The notes under the pieces: generated by a model
Told to the model about the DNA's origin: nothing
Database searches by the model: none
What the model saw: only the letters and a program-made list of their open reading frames with translations
Program-made: the position numbers and the translations under genes
Shown: positions 1-8,479 of the stretch, in pieces
How the letters are laid out: every line of letters starts with the position of its first letter
How positions within the stretch are numbered: position 1 is the first letter of the stretch
Source: Sporolactobacillus shoreae
GTDB lineage: Bacteria; Bacillota; Bacilli; Bacillales; Sporolactobacillaceae
Direction of reading: 5' to 3'
Length of the DNA: 64,000 bases
Assembly (NCBI RefSeq): GCF_004684935.1
Contig: NZ_SRJD01000004.1
Location: 124,001-188,000, forward strand

Positions 1-1178
1 CGCCGCGCGGACGGATCGCGTTGATGAAAGGAATCACTGATGGAGTGATTGAACCTGATGATGATATTGCCCATTCCCTCGATCTTTGTCTCGGCTGCCG
101 GGCGTGTGAGCCGGTCTGTCCTTCCGGTGTGCAATACGGTCATTTGCTGGAGGACGCCCGGAGCATCCTTCAGAAGCACAAAAAAGAATCAGTTCCAGTC
201 AAGATACTGAGAAAAGGCATTTTTACTGAACTGTTTCCACATCAGAATCGTCTGGAAACAGCGACCAGCCTGCTCGGTTTTTATCAGCGCAGCGGACTTC
301 CAAAAGTGGCACGGAAAATCGGGTTTATGAATCTTTTTCCTGAAAGTATGGCGACCATGGAAAAAGTTCTGCCCGAAGTGCCAAAACGGAAAGAAATTCG
401 GCAGCGGCCCCGTTTCTTCGAACACGAAGGTGAGAAGAAAGCAACTGTTGCCCTGTTTGCCGGATGCCTGATGGACACGATGTTCTTTTCCACAAATAAC
501 GCGACCATCCGTCTGCTCCAGAAAGCCGGCTGTGATGTCGTCATTCCTGAGAATCAGCTGTGCTGTGGCGCACTTCACGGACACAATGGAGAGCTCGAAC
601 AGGCGAAAGAAATGGCAAGAAAAAATATAGAGGCTTTCGAAGCGTCGGACGCGGATTATATCATCACAAATGCCGGCGGATGCGGCGCTTTTCTGATTGA
701 GTATGATCATATACTTGCAGATGAACCGGAATGGGCGGAGCGGGCAAAACTTTTTGTTTCGAAATTGAAAGATATCTCGGCTATTCTTGTCGCCTTTGAT
801 TTTCAGAAGACCCACCATCTGAAGCTTCCTGCGCAGACGGTGACGTATCAGGATTCATGTCATCTGCGCAATGTGATGCACACATTCCGCGAGCCAAGGG
901 TTTTGCTTCAGTCCATTGAGGGTGTAAAGTACGAGGAGATGGAAGGCGCCGATACGTGCTGCGGCTCAGCGGGTGATTATAATATTGTCCAGCCAAAGAT
1001 GGCGATGCAGATTCTTGATCACAAAATGGGGAAAGTGGAGAAGACGCAGGCGAATACCATTGTCACAGCAAATCCGGGCTGCCTGCTTGAAATGAAGGCC
1101 GGAATCGAACGGGTTGGCAAGACTGGTCAGGTCCGCGCGGTACACATTGCCGATTTGCTGCTTGAAGCATTGGAGTGA
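1..1178 (+). CDS. glcF: Glycolate oxidase iron-sulfur subunit (5' end outside window)
   Basis: Iron-sulfur subunit that passes electrons from glycolate (or lactate-type) oxidation, working with the FAD subunit GlcD. The frame is open from base 3 with no start. The first residues read PRGRIALMKGITDG, which in this family lies inside the protein, so the gene continues upstream and the ATG at 24 is not its start. One complete CxxCxxCxxxCP 4Fe-4S motif (CLGCRACEPVCP) is visible near bases 84-122; the other expected cluster would lie upstream. Two CCG-domain motifs follow, CCGALHGHNG (about base 560) and CCGSAGDYN (about base 958), typical of heterodisulfide-reductase-like subunits. A hairpin terminator follows the stop. 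glcD is probably just outside the window. Family call is firm; substrate (glycolate versus lactate) is less certain. Confidence 0.88.
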   Translation, partial: PRGRIALMKGITDGVIEPDDDIAHSLDLCLGCRACEPVCPSGVQYGHLLEDARSILQKHKKESVPVKILRKGIFTELFPHQNRLETATSLLGFYQRSGLPKVARKIGFMNLFPESMATMEKVLPEVPKRKEIRQRPRFFEHEGEKKATVALFAGCLMDTMFFSTNNATIRLLQKAGCDVVIPENQLCCGALHGHNGELEQAKEMARKNIEAFEASDADYIITNAGGCGAFLIEYDHILADEPEWAERAKLFVSKLKDISAILVAFDFQKTHHLKLPAQTVTYQDSCHLRNVMHTFREPRVLLQSIEGVKYEEMEGADTCCGSAGDYNIVQPKMAMQILDHKMGKVEKTQANTIVTANPGCLLEMKAGIERVGKTGQVRAVHIADLLLEALE

Positions 1179-1218
1179 ACAAGGCTATAAAATCAAATTA
1201 ATCGTTGTGAATGACGTC

Positions 1219-1253
1219 AGCCGGAATGGGTGCTTCTCTCATTTCGGCTTTTT
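1219..1253 (+). terminator. Rho-independent terminator after glcF
   Basis: AGCCGGAATG pairs with CATTTCGGCT (ten pairs including one G-T) around an 11-base loop and is followed by five T. It lies 40 bases after the glcF stop. Confidence 0.8.
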
Positions 1254-1305
1254 GTATCAAGAAATACAGTCGATTGGACATGCAATCATTCATACCCGAC
1301 GATGA

Positions 1306-1866
1306 TCAAGCCGTGTCCCTGAGATTTCCAAGAAGGATGACCGCTGATCCCCCGACATCGATCCATGAACCGGTCGTAATGAAACGGTTGACATCATTGA
1401 ACAACTTTTTCTGCTGAAACTGTTCTTGTCTGCCCAGTGATTGCATGAAGTGACCCAAAGCAATCAGCATCACTTCTAACGATGAATCAAGCTTCTTCCT
1501 GATTTGCCCGTTTGTGAGAAGAACTATTCCGCTGACGACCTCTCTCAGATTAGCGGAGAGGGCCTGCCTAATTAAAACCGGACTGTCCTCCGCATTCTGA
1601 AGGAGTTGTAATGCAAAGATGCCATAATTCAGGAAATTCAAGTCGACAACAAACTGAAAAGAGGGGTCGGCACTGATCGTTTCAGTCAGCAAAGCACCGC
1701 CTCCAAATTGAATCAGGCCGCTGGAAAGGAGCAGCTGACCGCGGGTTCCGTCTTTCAAACGAATCGTCGGTGTCTTGCTGATCGCGCCCATCACTTTTCC
1801 GGTCGCAATCGACAACAATGCGATATTCCTGGCGAATTCCGTACTTTCCACATCATCCCCACCCAT
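1306..1866 (-). CDS. Unrecognised 186-residue protein with internal repeats
   Basis: I do not recognise this protein with confidence. It starts MGGDDVESTEF, has no Cys, no signal peptide and no clear membrane segment, and is rich in Leu, Ile, Gly and Ser. Two segments resemble each other: SSGLIQFGGGALLTET in the first half and TTGSWIDVGGSAVILLG near the C-terminus, so it may be built from degenerate repeats. It may belong to the Bacillales repetitive proteins labelled DUF6944, but that is a weak guess. The ribosome binding site before the ATG at 1866 is poor, so the start is uncertain. The gene is isolated, on the opposite strand from glcF and in the same direction as the DUF402 gene upstream of it. 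Confidence 0.6.
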   Translation of the reverse strand: MGGDDVESTEFARNIALLSIATGKVMGAISKTPTIRLKDGTRGQLLLSSGLIQFGGGALLTETISADPSFQFVVDLNFLNYGIFALQLLQNAEDSPVLIRQALSANLREVVSGIVLLTNGQIRKKLDSSLEVMLIALGHFMQSLGRQEQFQQKKLFNDVNRFITTGSWIDVGGSAVILLGNLRDTA

Positions 1867-2020
1867 ATCCGAAACTCATGCTTTATTTTATTCGGTAAGA
1901 AAAGGGGTTGACAGGACGGTCGCTGATGAATGACATCATCGGATTAAAAATGTGCACGGAAAGGTGATTCAAAAATGGAAGCGGGAAATAAGACCCTTTT
2001 TACTTTTCACGGGTTTTCAG

Positions 2021-2575
2021 TCATTCCTTTGGAAACACCGAGCGCAATTTTCGGACAAGGGTGAGAAAAAAACCGGGATTTCTCCGTATGATACGCGTCA
2101 GACGCCCGGCGGTATTCCACGCCTGGTCATGCATTTCCTGAGTGATAATACCTGCATCGAGGGCTTCATTCAGTTCGTCTTCATCCACGAGAAACAGATC
2201 ATGATTCGGAAAGAGAATCAGGTCAAGGTAAAGATCGTCGAACCAGAGTATCCCTCCGCTATCCCGTCCCTGCCTGTCGATGACATCGAAATAACATTGG
2301 ACCAGTTGTTTCCGGTCATTGAACATAGCGGTCAGTACAAATCCTGAGAAATCGACGGGAAAAAGCTGAAGCCATGAATAATGCAAATCAACAGTTTTGG
2401 TACGTGTACCGCCATAAACGACGGACATCGGCGCTTTGATATCATTAAACTGCAGCAAAACTGCCGATCCATGAAAGGATGGCCACATGAATGATTTTTC
2501 GGTCATCCGGCTGGACACAATCCTTCGCCAGCCCCGCCGGTCAGCGTATTTTCTTTTCATCTTATCCAGTTTCAA
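2021..2575 (-). CDS. DUF402 family protein
   Basis: 184 residues. The central part (VQCYFDVIDRQGRDSGGILWFDDLYLDLILFPN, here described by its DLYLDL core) matches the DUF402 fold, a beta-barrel shared with the nucleoside tri/diphosphatase YgaC and with the RNA-binding FAU-1 family. The acidic pattern D-x-Y-x-D is preserved, which fits a metal-dependent phosphatase or nucleotide binder, but the substrate is not deducible. A TTG start at 2575 is chosen because AAGGTGA precedes it at good spacing; the internal ATG at 2560 has no comparable site. No partner gene is evident. Confidence 0.7.
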   Translation of the reverse strand: MKLDKMKRKYADRRGWRRIVSSRMTEKSFMWPSFHGSAVLLQFNDIKAPMSVVYGGTRTKTVDLHYSWLQLFPVDFSGFVLTAMFNDRKQLVQCYFDVIDRQGRDSGGILWFDDLYLDLILFPNHDLFLVDEDELNEALDAGIITQEMHDQAWNTAGRLTRIIRRNPGFFLTLVRKLRSVFPKE

Positions 2576-2928
2576 AGGATCACCTTCTCTGTCTCCTCAT
2601 CTATTGTATCTTAATTTGAGCAAATTTTGGATTCAGGTATACTTTTTTTCCGATTGCCTGTTTGTTTGGCATGAGAGAGCCAGATGACAGGAAACAGCAC
2701 AATCATTGCAAAAAAATACAAGGCGTCTCTTTCTGATTACGCGCAAAAGAGACGTCCTGTTATTTAAAGATTGTTCCAAAAACCGGGAGAAAAGGGGAAA
2801 AGCGACTTCTGCTCTTTACGTGCTCAGAATTTCTGTGCCCGAATTCTCTTGCTTTAAATTTTTACAGTTCATATCCGGTCATTTTTCTGAAGAAACACTC
2901 TTGAAACTGCGGAGATTGTGCGCGTTCC
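2576..2928. other. Gene-free interval
   Basis: About 350 AT-rich bases between the DUF402 gene and the YdjO-type gene. Short open frames occur on the plus strand, but none has a ribosome binding site or protein-like composition. I see no strong terminator or repeat here. Confidence 0.5.
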
Positions 2929-3111
2929 TTAGTCGATGACAGGCAGCATCCTCATCTCTTTTTTCATTTCCGAATGGCAAAGCGGACATTTTGGATGGCT
3001 GTCAAATGAAAACGCGTCTCTCATCCATCCCGAACAGGACTCATTGGTACAAGTCCAGACGGCTGTTTCTTCTTCAGGAACCGGTTCTTGCGGGCCTCGA
3101 TTAAATCCCAT
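2929..3111 (-). CDS. YdjO family zinc-ribbon protein
   Basis: 60 residues, close in plan to B. subtilis YdjO, a small cold-inducible protein of unknown function. An N-terminal PxxEE segment is followed by WTCTNESCSGWMRDAF and then CPLCHSEM: two Cys pairs (CxxxxC and CxxC) that should bind one zinc. AGGAAAGGGGA lies at proper distance before the ATG at 3111, and an ATTATA (minus-strand TATAAT) at 3144-3149 is a plausible -10 element. It is downstream of, and in the same direction as, the germination operon but probably has its own promoter. Confidence 0.82.
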   Translation of the reverse strand: MGFNRGPQEPVPEEETAVWTCTNESCSGWMRDAFSFDSHPKCPLCHSEMKKEMRMLPVID

Positions 3112-3196
3112 GGATCAAAATCCCCTTTCCTGTTAATTTTTTTATTATAGCCTTTTTTTGAGAATAAATAAACGAAGACGCTTTCATTGACCAGCA

Positions 3197-4312
3197 CTAT
3201 CTCACATTTGAAATGCCTGTTTCAACGAGCATCACTTTGACTTTTGCATGGAAATGGGCGCGGGGATAACGTTCTGGCCATGATCTTTCATCAAAATGGC
3301 GCGTGTAGCTACGTGCTATGTCGCCAATGCCAATCGGATCAACATCCATTTTCTGAAAGCCGACCACCATTTTTTCCAAAGCTCTTTTTATTTCACTTTG
3401 AATGCCGGTCTGGATTTCTGAATAATAGTCTTGGGTCGCAAGCAAGGGATTTCCCTGTCGGACATAACCTTTGAGCGTTACCGTGGCATAGATGTTTGGT
3501 TCCGCACTATTTCCGTTTTTCACATCGTAGTGTCTGCTTGAATTTACATTTTCGAGCACGACGTGCTGATTGGGTTTAAATGTATAGTCGTAAAAACCGT
3601 AATTGAAGTTTTCGATCAACGTTTTTAAAAGGAAAGCTTCCTGCTGGCCATTCAAACGTCCGACATATTGATCACGCTTTAAAAGCGCAATCCCGGTCAG
3701 TACAATATGGTCTTGTTCCTTTTTGATGATGGGCATGAATGGATCTGTATTGTATCCGTAATAATTATAAAGCACCGTGCTCAGATTGCTTCTTGGGTAA
3801 TTCTGTTGCTGATTCTGGAAAATAAGATCGTAGATATAACGCGAAACAGGGATGGCAGTCTGATAGGTGCTCTGAAGCAGATCTTTTGAATTGCCGTCGA
3901 CCATGACAAGAAACAAGTCCCGTCCGACATCTGGATCCTGGTTTCGAAAATGGATTAATTTTTTTAACCCGTGCCTTAGGAGAGCTTCATTAAATAGCTG
4001 GACACGCAACTTGCCTGCCCTTATTGCTTTTTGACCTTCTGGTGTCAGTTTTTCCACTAATGACCTCCCATCATAAGTAATGGCCGATGCGGAGGTCATC
4101 ATTGAAGCAGTAGCCGGCCCTCCCCCGCCTCCGGATCCGCTGACGCCGCCCTGCGCGTAATTGGGCGTCGTAATCGTACCAATTACCTGATCATTTCCGA
4201 TATAGTCGTAACCCTCCGCTTCGACCATCAGAATGTCGTCGATAATATTGTCCTGCATGCAGCCGCCAAGAAACAACAGCGGTACTGCGGCGATGTTCAG
4301 CAATTTTCTCAT
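3197..4312 (-). CDS. Spore germinant receptor lipoprotein subunit (Ger(x)C family)
   Basis: C subunit of a GerA-type germinant receptor in the spore inner membrane. The frame is open further upstream, but the real start is the ATG at 4312: it begins MRKLLNIAAVPLLFLGGCMQ, a lipoprotein signal with lipobox LGGC, and it overlaps the B-gene stop as ATGA, giving 371 residues. A low-complexity Gly/Ala segment (GGVSGSGGGGGP) follows about 60 residues in, before the conserved Ger(x)C domains (EKLTPEGQKAIRAGKLRVQLFNEALL and the C-terminal EIQTGIQSEIKRALEKM region). Last gene of the D-A-B-C operon. The germinant cannot be read from sequence. Confidence 0.92.
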   Translation of the reverse strand: MRKLLNIAAVPLLFLGGCMQDNIIDDILMVEAEGYDYIGNDQVIGTITTPNYAQGGVSGSGGGGGPATASMMTSASAITYDGRSLVEKLTPEGQKAIRAGKLRVQLFNEALLRHGLKKLIHFRNQDPDVGRDLFLVMVDGNSKDLLQSTYQTAIPVSRYIYDLIFQNQQQNYPRSNLSTVLYNYYGYNTDPFMPIIKKEQDHIVLTGIALLKRDQYVGRLNGQQEAFLLKTLIENFNYGFYDYTFKPNQHVVLENVNSSRHYDVKNGNSAEPNIYATVTLKGYVRQGNPLLATQDYYSEIQTGIQSEIKRALEKMVVGFQKMDVDPIGIGDIARSYTRHFDERSWPERYPRAHFHAKVKVMLVETGISNVR

Positions 4313-5421
4313 TGCGATTTTCCTTCCTTTATTTTTAGGAGCCACTGCCAGATCAGCAGAAAGGGGATGTAGACAAAGACGAGATAAAAACCAATGTGAG
4401 AAATGAGCGCGTTGATCCATTCAATTTGCGGACGGCTTTGCATAATGGCGCAAACCGCCGTGAGAATCAGGAGGAAAGCGACAAGTGCGTATTTCTGCTT
4501 GATCACTGGTGCAATCTGCTTCACGCCTCGGGAAACAATCCAGGCACCGAGGGAAACATTTGGAATCAGAACGGTCAGCCAATAAATGATTCCAATATAT
4601 TCAAAGCGGTCGACGAGAGGAAAATGGATGCTTTTCCAAAAAGTGAGCACTGGCCAGACGAGGGTTCGTAGTTCGCCAATATTAAAATAAACAAGTCCCT
4701 GAATGGTCAGTAAAAGATAGGTATAAGTGGTGTTCAGTAAGCCAAAATAGCACCACTTGACGGCTAGTTTCGGGCGTTTGATGAATGGATAGTAAAAAAG
4801 GATGGACTCGAAGCCGAGGAAGCAGGAACTTGCTTTGATCAACGAATTGGAAAGATCCGCCATCGAATGATCGGCCATTGGCAGCAGATTGGAAAAATGA
4901 GCATCCGAAAAAATGAACGTATTGATGAAATAAAGCGGGAGCAGATAAATAAAATTCAAAAAAAAGGCACCTGTGATCGTTCGAAAACCCCCGATGACAA
5001 CGGTCCAGATCAGAAGACTGAAAATAGCGGCGAAGCCAAGCGGCGATAACCGAGGGAAGAGCCATACGTTAAGAATTTCGATATAGGCTCTCAAATATAA
5101 AATGGCGCCAAGTGCCTCATAAAGTATGATGGCTAAATTAAGAAGATTGCCGATCCATGAACCAAAAAAACGTTTGTGAATCGAAAATAAATCGGGCTGC
5201 CCGTAGTTTTGCTCATTATTGAGCAAACGCAGGATACACCACATCACAAGGAGTGTGCCCAGCCCCATCAGCAGAACCGAAATCCAGGCATCCTGTTCGG
5301 CATCCTCTGTAACAACACTTTGAAATTTCAGTATGTTCACGACAATCTGAGAGCCCGTGACAATAAAAAAGGCGTTGACCGGAGAAACTTGATGCGTCTC
5401 ATTGATCCTGTTTTGCTGCAA
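4309..5421 (-). CDS. Spore germinant receptor permease subunit (GerAB/GerKB family)
   Basis: B subunit of the GerA-type receptor, an integral membrane protein of the amino-acid/polyamine transporter fold thought to bind the germinant. 370 residues with about ten hydrophobic segments, and an N-terminus of family type (VSPVNAFFIVTGSQIVVNILKFQ). Start is TTG at 5421 behind AGGAGGTG at about 7 bases. It lies 56 bases after the A gene and overlaps the C gene by four bases, so B and C are translationally coupled. Confidence 0.92.
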   Translation of the reverse strand: MQQNRINETHQVSPVNAFFIVTGSQIVVNILKFQSVVTEDAEQDAWISVLLMGLGTLLVMWCILRLLNNEQNYGQPDLFSIHKRFFGSWIGNLLNLAIILYEALGAILYLRAYIEILNVWLFPRLSPLGFAAIFSLLIWTVVIGGFRTITGAFFLNFIYLLPLYFINTFIFSDAHFSNLLPMADHSMADLSNSLIKASSCFLGFESILFYYPFIKRPKLAVKWCYFGLLNTTYTYLLLTIQGLVYFNIGELRTLVWPVLTFWKSIHFPLVDRFEYIGIIYWLTVLIPNVSLGAWIVSRGVKQIAPVIKQKYALVAFLLILTAVCAIMQSRPQIEWINALISHIGFYLVFVYIPFLLIWQWLLKIKEGKSQ

Positions 5422-5477
5422 AATGTGACACCTCCTGACCGTTAACCGGATTTATTGTGATTCCATCACGATATTTT

Positions 5478-6998
5478 TTATTCGTCAATATCCGGTTCTC
5501 TTTTTCCGGCTTTCTGTTTCACGCGTTCTTTGTTATAGCGGAGCGTATCATTAGGACGAAGAAACATCGGCCGTTCCGACTGCATCGTAAAAGGAAAACG
5601 GATAAAGGAATCCCTCAGATCGCTGATACGAAGCGGATAGATCGGTTCAATAAAGGGGCGCCCGAGCGATGTCAGTTTCAAAAGGTGGCTGACAAAAAAT
5701 GCAAAGCACAGAGCGACGCCAAGCAGCCCCAAAAACTGAGCGGCGACAATTATCGGAAACCGGAGCAGGCGAATGGCCGATGCCATGCGATAGTTCGGCG
5801 TGGTAAACGCCGCAAGTGCCGACATGGCAACCAAAATAAGGAGCACGTTGCTTGTAAATCCAGCTTGTACTGAGGCGGTTCCAATAACAATACCGCCTAC
5901 GATACCGATGGTCTGTCCGACTTTTGTCGGCAGACGCGCGCCGGCTTCGCGAAGAAGTTCAATCATCAACTCAAGAACGATCGCTTCGGCCATCGGCGAA
6001 AAGGTAACCACGCTTCTCGATGTGATCAGAGACCCGAGCAAATCAATCGGGATGAGCTGGTAATGATAGGTCAAGATGGCGACATAGATGGCTGATGAGA
6101 AAACTGAGAAAGCGACGGCAAATAATCGCAGCAGCCGGTAAGCGGTCGCAAAGTACCATGAAGTATAATAATCGTCAGAGGCAAGAAAATATTCGACGAC
6201 ATTCGTCGGAAGGATCAGAGAGTTAGGTGATCCGTCAATCAATAGTGCAATTTTGCCTTCAAAAAGCGCCGCGGCTGTACGGTCCGGGCGCTCCGTATCA
6301 ATAAATTGAGGGAAAGGCGATCCGTTATTGTCTGAAATATTGAGCGACAGTGTTGATGCATCGAAAAGATGATCCACTTCAAGGTCTTGAAGACGCTGTC
6401 TGACGGTATTCACATTTTCCTCATTGGCAATACCTTTGATGTAGGTCAGGCAGACTCGGGTGTTGGACACTTTCCCAACCCGGCTTTGTTCCACGGTAAA
6501 TTGCGGAATCGGAATACGTTTGCGAAGCAGGCTGATATTTGTATCCAGCGATTCAACAAAGGCTTCTTTTGGACCGATAATACTGGTTTCAATCTCCGGC
6601 TGTTGAACCTGCCGTCCTTCCCTTAATACGGTCGGCACAATCAGGGATTTTGGACTGCTCTCTTTTTCCTGAATGATCAGGCAACCTTCCATCAGTTTCG
6701 ATTGAATCAGCTTCAGATCATTTGTGCGTTCGATTTTTTCAATCGGGATCTGCTCCTGAATATCGGACAGACTGCGGATGTTTCCTTTATATAAAAATGG
6801 GAGAATATCACGATGAATGGATTCAACATTGACCAATGAACTGAAGAAAGAAATCCAGCATTGAAAGGTATCACTAAGATGCTGATAGTGCGAAAAATCC
6901 GGACTTTTTTTCAATTGAAGCAATAAGTCTTCGATCGTTTTTGGCGACGCTCCCTGGTCCTCTTTCATCGCTTCATCATTTTTTTTCTTCCAGAACAT
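5478..6998 (-). CDS. Spore germinant receptor A subunit (GerAA/GerKA family)
   Basis: 506 residues. The soluble N-terminal half carries the conserved stretch SRVGKVSNTRVCLTYIKGIA, followed by the DGSPNSLILPT block and then several membrane segments containing SPMAEAIVLELMIELLREAGARLP, a hallmark of the GerA family. The subunit oligomerises into the receptor channel in the spore inner membrane and is expressed in the forespore, normally under sigma-G. GAGGGGAG stands three bases before the ATG at 6998. The D-like gene stops 9 bases upstream and the B gene follows. Confidence 0.94.
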   Translation of the reverse strand: MFWKKKNDEAMKEDQGASPKTIEDLLLQLKKSPDFSHYQHLSDTFQCWISFFSSLVNVESIHRDILPFLYKGNIRSLSDIQEQIPIEKIERTNDLKLIQSKLMEGCLIIQEKESSPKSLIVPTVLREGRQVQQPEIETSIIGPKEAFVESLDTNISLLRKRIPIPQFTVEQSRVGKVSNTRVCLTYIKGIANEENVNTVRQRLQDLEVDHLFDASTLSLNISDNNGSPFPQFIDTERPDRTAAALFEGKIALLIDGSPNSLILPTNVVEYFLASDDYYTSWYFATAYRLLRLFAVAFSVFSSAIYVAILTYHYQLIPIDLLGSLITSRSVVTFSPMAEAIVLELMIELLREAGARLPTKVGQTIGIVGGIVIGTASVQAGFTSNVLLILVAMSALAAFTTPNYRMASAIRLLRFPIIVAAQFLGLLGVALCFAFFVSHLLKLTSLGRPFIEPIYPLRISDLRDSFIRFPFTMQSERPMFLRPNDTLRYNKERVKQKAGKREPDIDE

Positions 6999-7007
6999 TG
7001 GCTCCCC

Positions 7008-7220
7008 TCATTTCGAACTCTTTTTTCCGGATGAAGAAGGTACGGGTCCCTTTTCCGGCTTTCTTTCCTCAATGAATAGAACAATAAAAGGGACAATAAT
7101 GCTCCATAAAATCATGCCGTACATTAGAAGAGTTGAAAATTGATCCACCCGAAATAGTACAGTGATAAAGAAAAGAAAGAGCAACGGAAAATAACTGAGG
7201 AACAGTATGATACTGAGCAC
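7008..7220 (-). CDS. Candidate D subunit of the germinant receptor (two-pass small membrane protein)
   Basis: Small gene directly upstream of the A subunit, ending 9 bases before it. The frame is open to a TTG at 7253, but a GTG at 7220 has GAGGTG six bases upstream, so I take 70 residues beginning MLSIILFLSYFPLL. Two hydrophobic helices (about residues 2-24 and 32-51) are followed by a charged tail, RKPEKGPVPSSSGKKSSK. Some GerA-type operons carry a 'D' gene coding a roughly 70-80 residue protein with two membrane segments that modulates receptor function; size, topology and position fit that class. The assignment is by features, not by recognised sequence identity. Confidence 0.62.
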   Translation of the reverse strand: MLSIILFLSYFPLLFLFFITVLFRVDQFSTLLMYGMILWSIIVPFIVLFIEERKPEKGPVPSSSGKKSSK

Positions 7221-7253
7221 TTCTGACACCTCACATAAAACATGTTCCAACAA

Positions 7254-7641
7254 TAGATCAGGATGATTGAGATTAGTCTTTCCAGAAACTCAGGGATCAT
7301 TCTCTTAATGAAAGAGCATCAACGGACAAAGGTTCCTTCCTGCAATCGAAAACCTTATAATCGCAGAAGAAGAGGTTGGCCGTATTGTCTGCTCGCAATG
7401 CTTTATCCGATGGCATATCCACAGACTTTTCACAAATGAATCCAGTCGGTAAAGTGGCGTGAGACCCGAAAAATGCCTTATTTCCGGCATATATGAAACA
7501 TTCAAACCACAAGTCTGTGGACGGAAGGGTTTGTTTTACAAAGTTTTCATTATTGTAAAGCTGTGTTAAAGTATGTACTGGAGGATTTATAAGAGGAAAA
7601 AAAGCACGATTAGGACAGAATTTGCTTGAAAGGAACACGTT
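7254..7641. promoter_or_regulatory. Divergent intergenic region between the germination operon and tagG
   Basis: About 390 bases separate the two operons and must hold both promoters. I cannot place a convincing sigma-A or sigma-G promoter. Visible symmetry: TTTACAA at 7535-7541 with TTGTAAA at 7553-7559, and CCACAGACTT at 7419-7428 with AAGTCTGTGG at 7511-7520. Both could arise by chance. Minus-strand open frames here lack ribosome binding sites. Confidence 0.4.
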
Positions 7642-8466
7642 ATGAAATCTGCATGGAAAGTGATTAAAGAACAGCTCAGCAGCCTTTATCTGATCAGGCG
7701 GTTATCCCTCTATGAATTAAAAAGCGATAATAACAACAATTATCTGGGCATGGCCTGGGTCATTATCAATCCGATGATTCAGATTGTCATTTATTGGCTC
7801 GTATTTGGATTCATCCTGGACCGAAAGGGTGTTGTGGATAACGGTCATCACATTCCTTACATTGCATGGCTGATGGCTGGCATCATTGTCTGGTTTTTTC
7901 TTCAGCCTTCGGTCGTGCAAGGGTCCAGTTCGATCTATCAAAGGATTCGATTCATTGCAAAAATGAACTTTCCGATGAGTGCGATTCCCAGCTACGTTAT
8001 TTTTGAAAAATTTTATCAGCATCTGATTCTGACTGGAATCATTCTGGGAATCTTACAGTTCCTGCATTACAGGGTAAGCCTTTATATTCTTCAGCTGCCC
8101 TATTTCATGTTTGCGTCTCTAGCCTTTCTTCTTTCAGTGTCACTGATTACGTCGACATTTTCGACGATTGTCCGGGATTTTCATCAGATTCTGATCTCAC
8201 TGATGCGGATGATGTTTTATCTCACGCCTATTTTGTGGCCGCCGTCTCTTCTGGAACATAAGTCCGCCATTCTGGCGAAAATCATGCTGCTGAACCCGAT
8301 GTACTATCTCATTGAAGGCTACAGATCATCAATGCTCGGCTTTTCATGGTATGGTATTGTTCACTACAAATACACACTATACTTCTGGGCTTTTGTCCTC
8401 GTAACTTTTGTTATCGGATCGGTCATTCATCTGAAATTCAGAGACCATTTCGTAGACTATTTGTAA
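7642..8466 (+). CDS. tagG: Teichoic acid ABC transporter permease
   Basis: 274-residue ABC-2 type permease for export of wall teichoic acid (or a related polyol/sugar-phosphate polymer) across the membrane. The N-terminus (SLYLIRRLSLYELKSDNNNNYLGMAWVIINPMIQ, core YELKSDNNNNYLG) is the amphipathic entry helix of TagG/Wzm proteins, followed by six hydrophobic segments and the LNPMYYLIEGYR motif near the C-terminus. AAAGGA precedes the ATG at 9 bases. tagH follows after a 13-base gap and completes the transporter. Confidence 0.93.
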   Translation: MKSAWKVIKEQLSSLYLIRRLSLYELKSDNNNNYLGMAWVIINPMIQIVIYWLVFGFILDRKGVVDNGHHIPYIAWLMAGIIVWFFLQPSVVQGSSSIYQRIRFIAKMNFPMSAIPSYVIFEKFYQHLILTGIILGILQFLHYRVSLYILQLPYFMFASLAFLLSVSLITSTFSTIVRDFHQILISLMRMMFYLTPILWPPSLLEHKSAILAKIMLLNPMYYLIEGYRSSMLGFSWYGIVHYKYTLYFWAFVLVTFVIGSVIHLKFRDHFVDYL

Positions 8467-8479
8467 GGTGGATTGTTTT

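Noticed and set aside
189-818. 209-residue minus-strand open frame inside glcF
   Set aside because: Antisense to conserved glcF motifs; Phe/Cys-rich shadow composition.
2706-2939. 77-residue plus-strand open frame between the DUF402 and YdjO-type genes
   Set aside because: No ribosome binding site, Phe/Leu/Arg-rich random-like translation.
7419-7520. 10-11 bp inverted repeat CCACAGACTT/AAGTCTGTGG with an 82-base loop
   Set aside because: Repeats of this size within 100 bases are expected about once by chance in 64 kb, and nothing else supports an RNA gene.
7297-7638. 113-residue minus-strand open frame in the gerD-like/tagG interval
   Set aside because: No ribosome binding site, covers the region that must hold two promoters, and composition is not protein-like.
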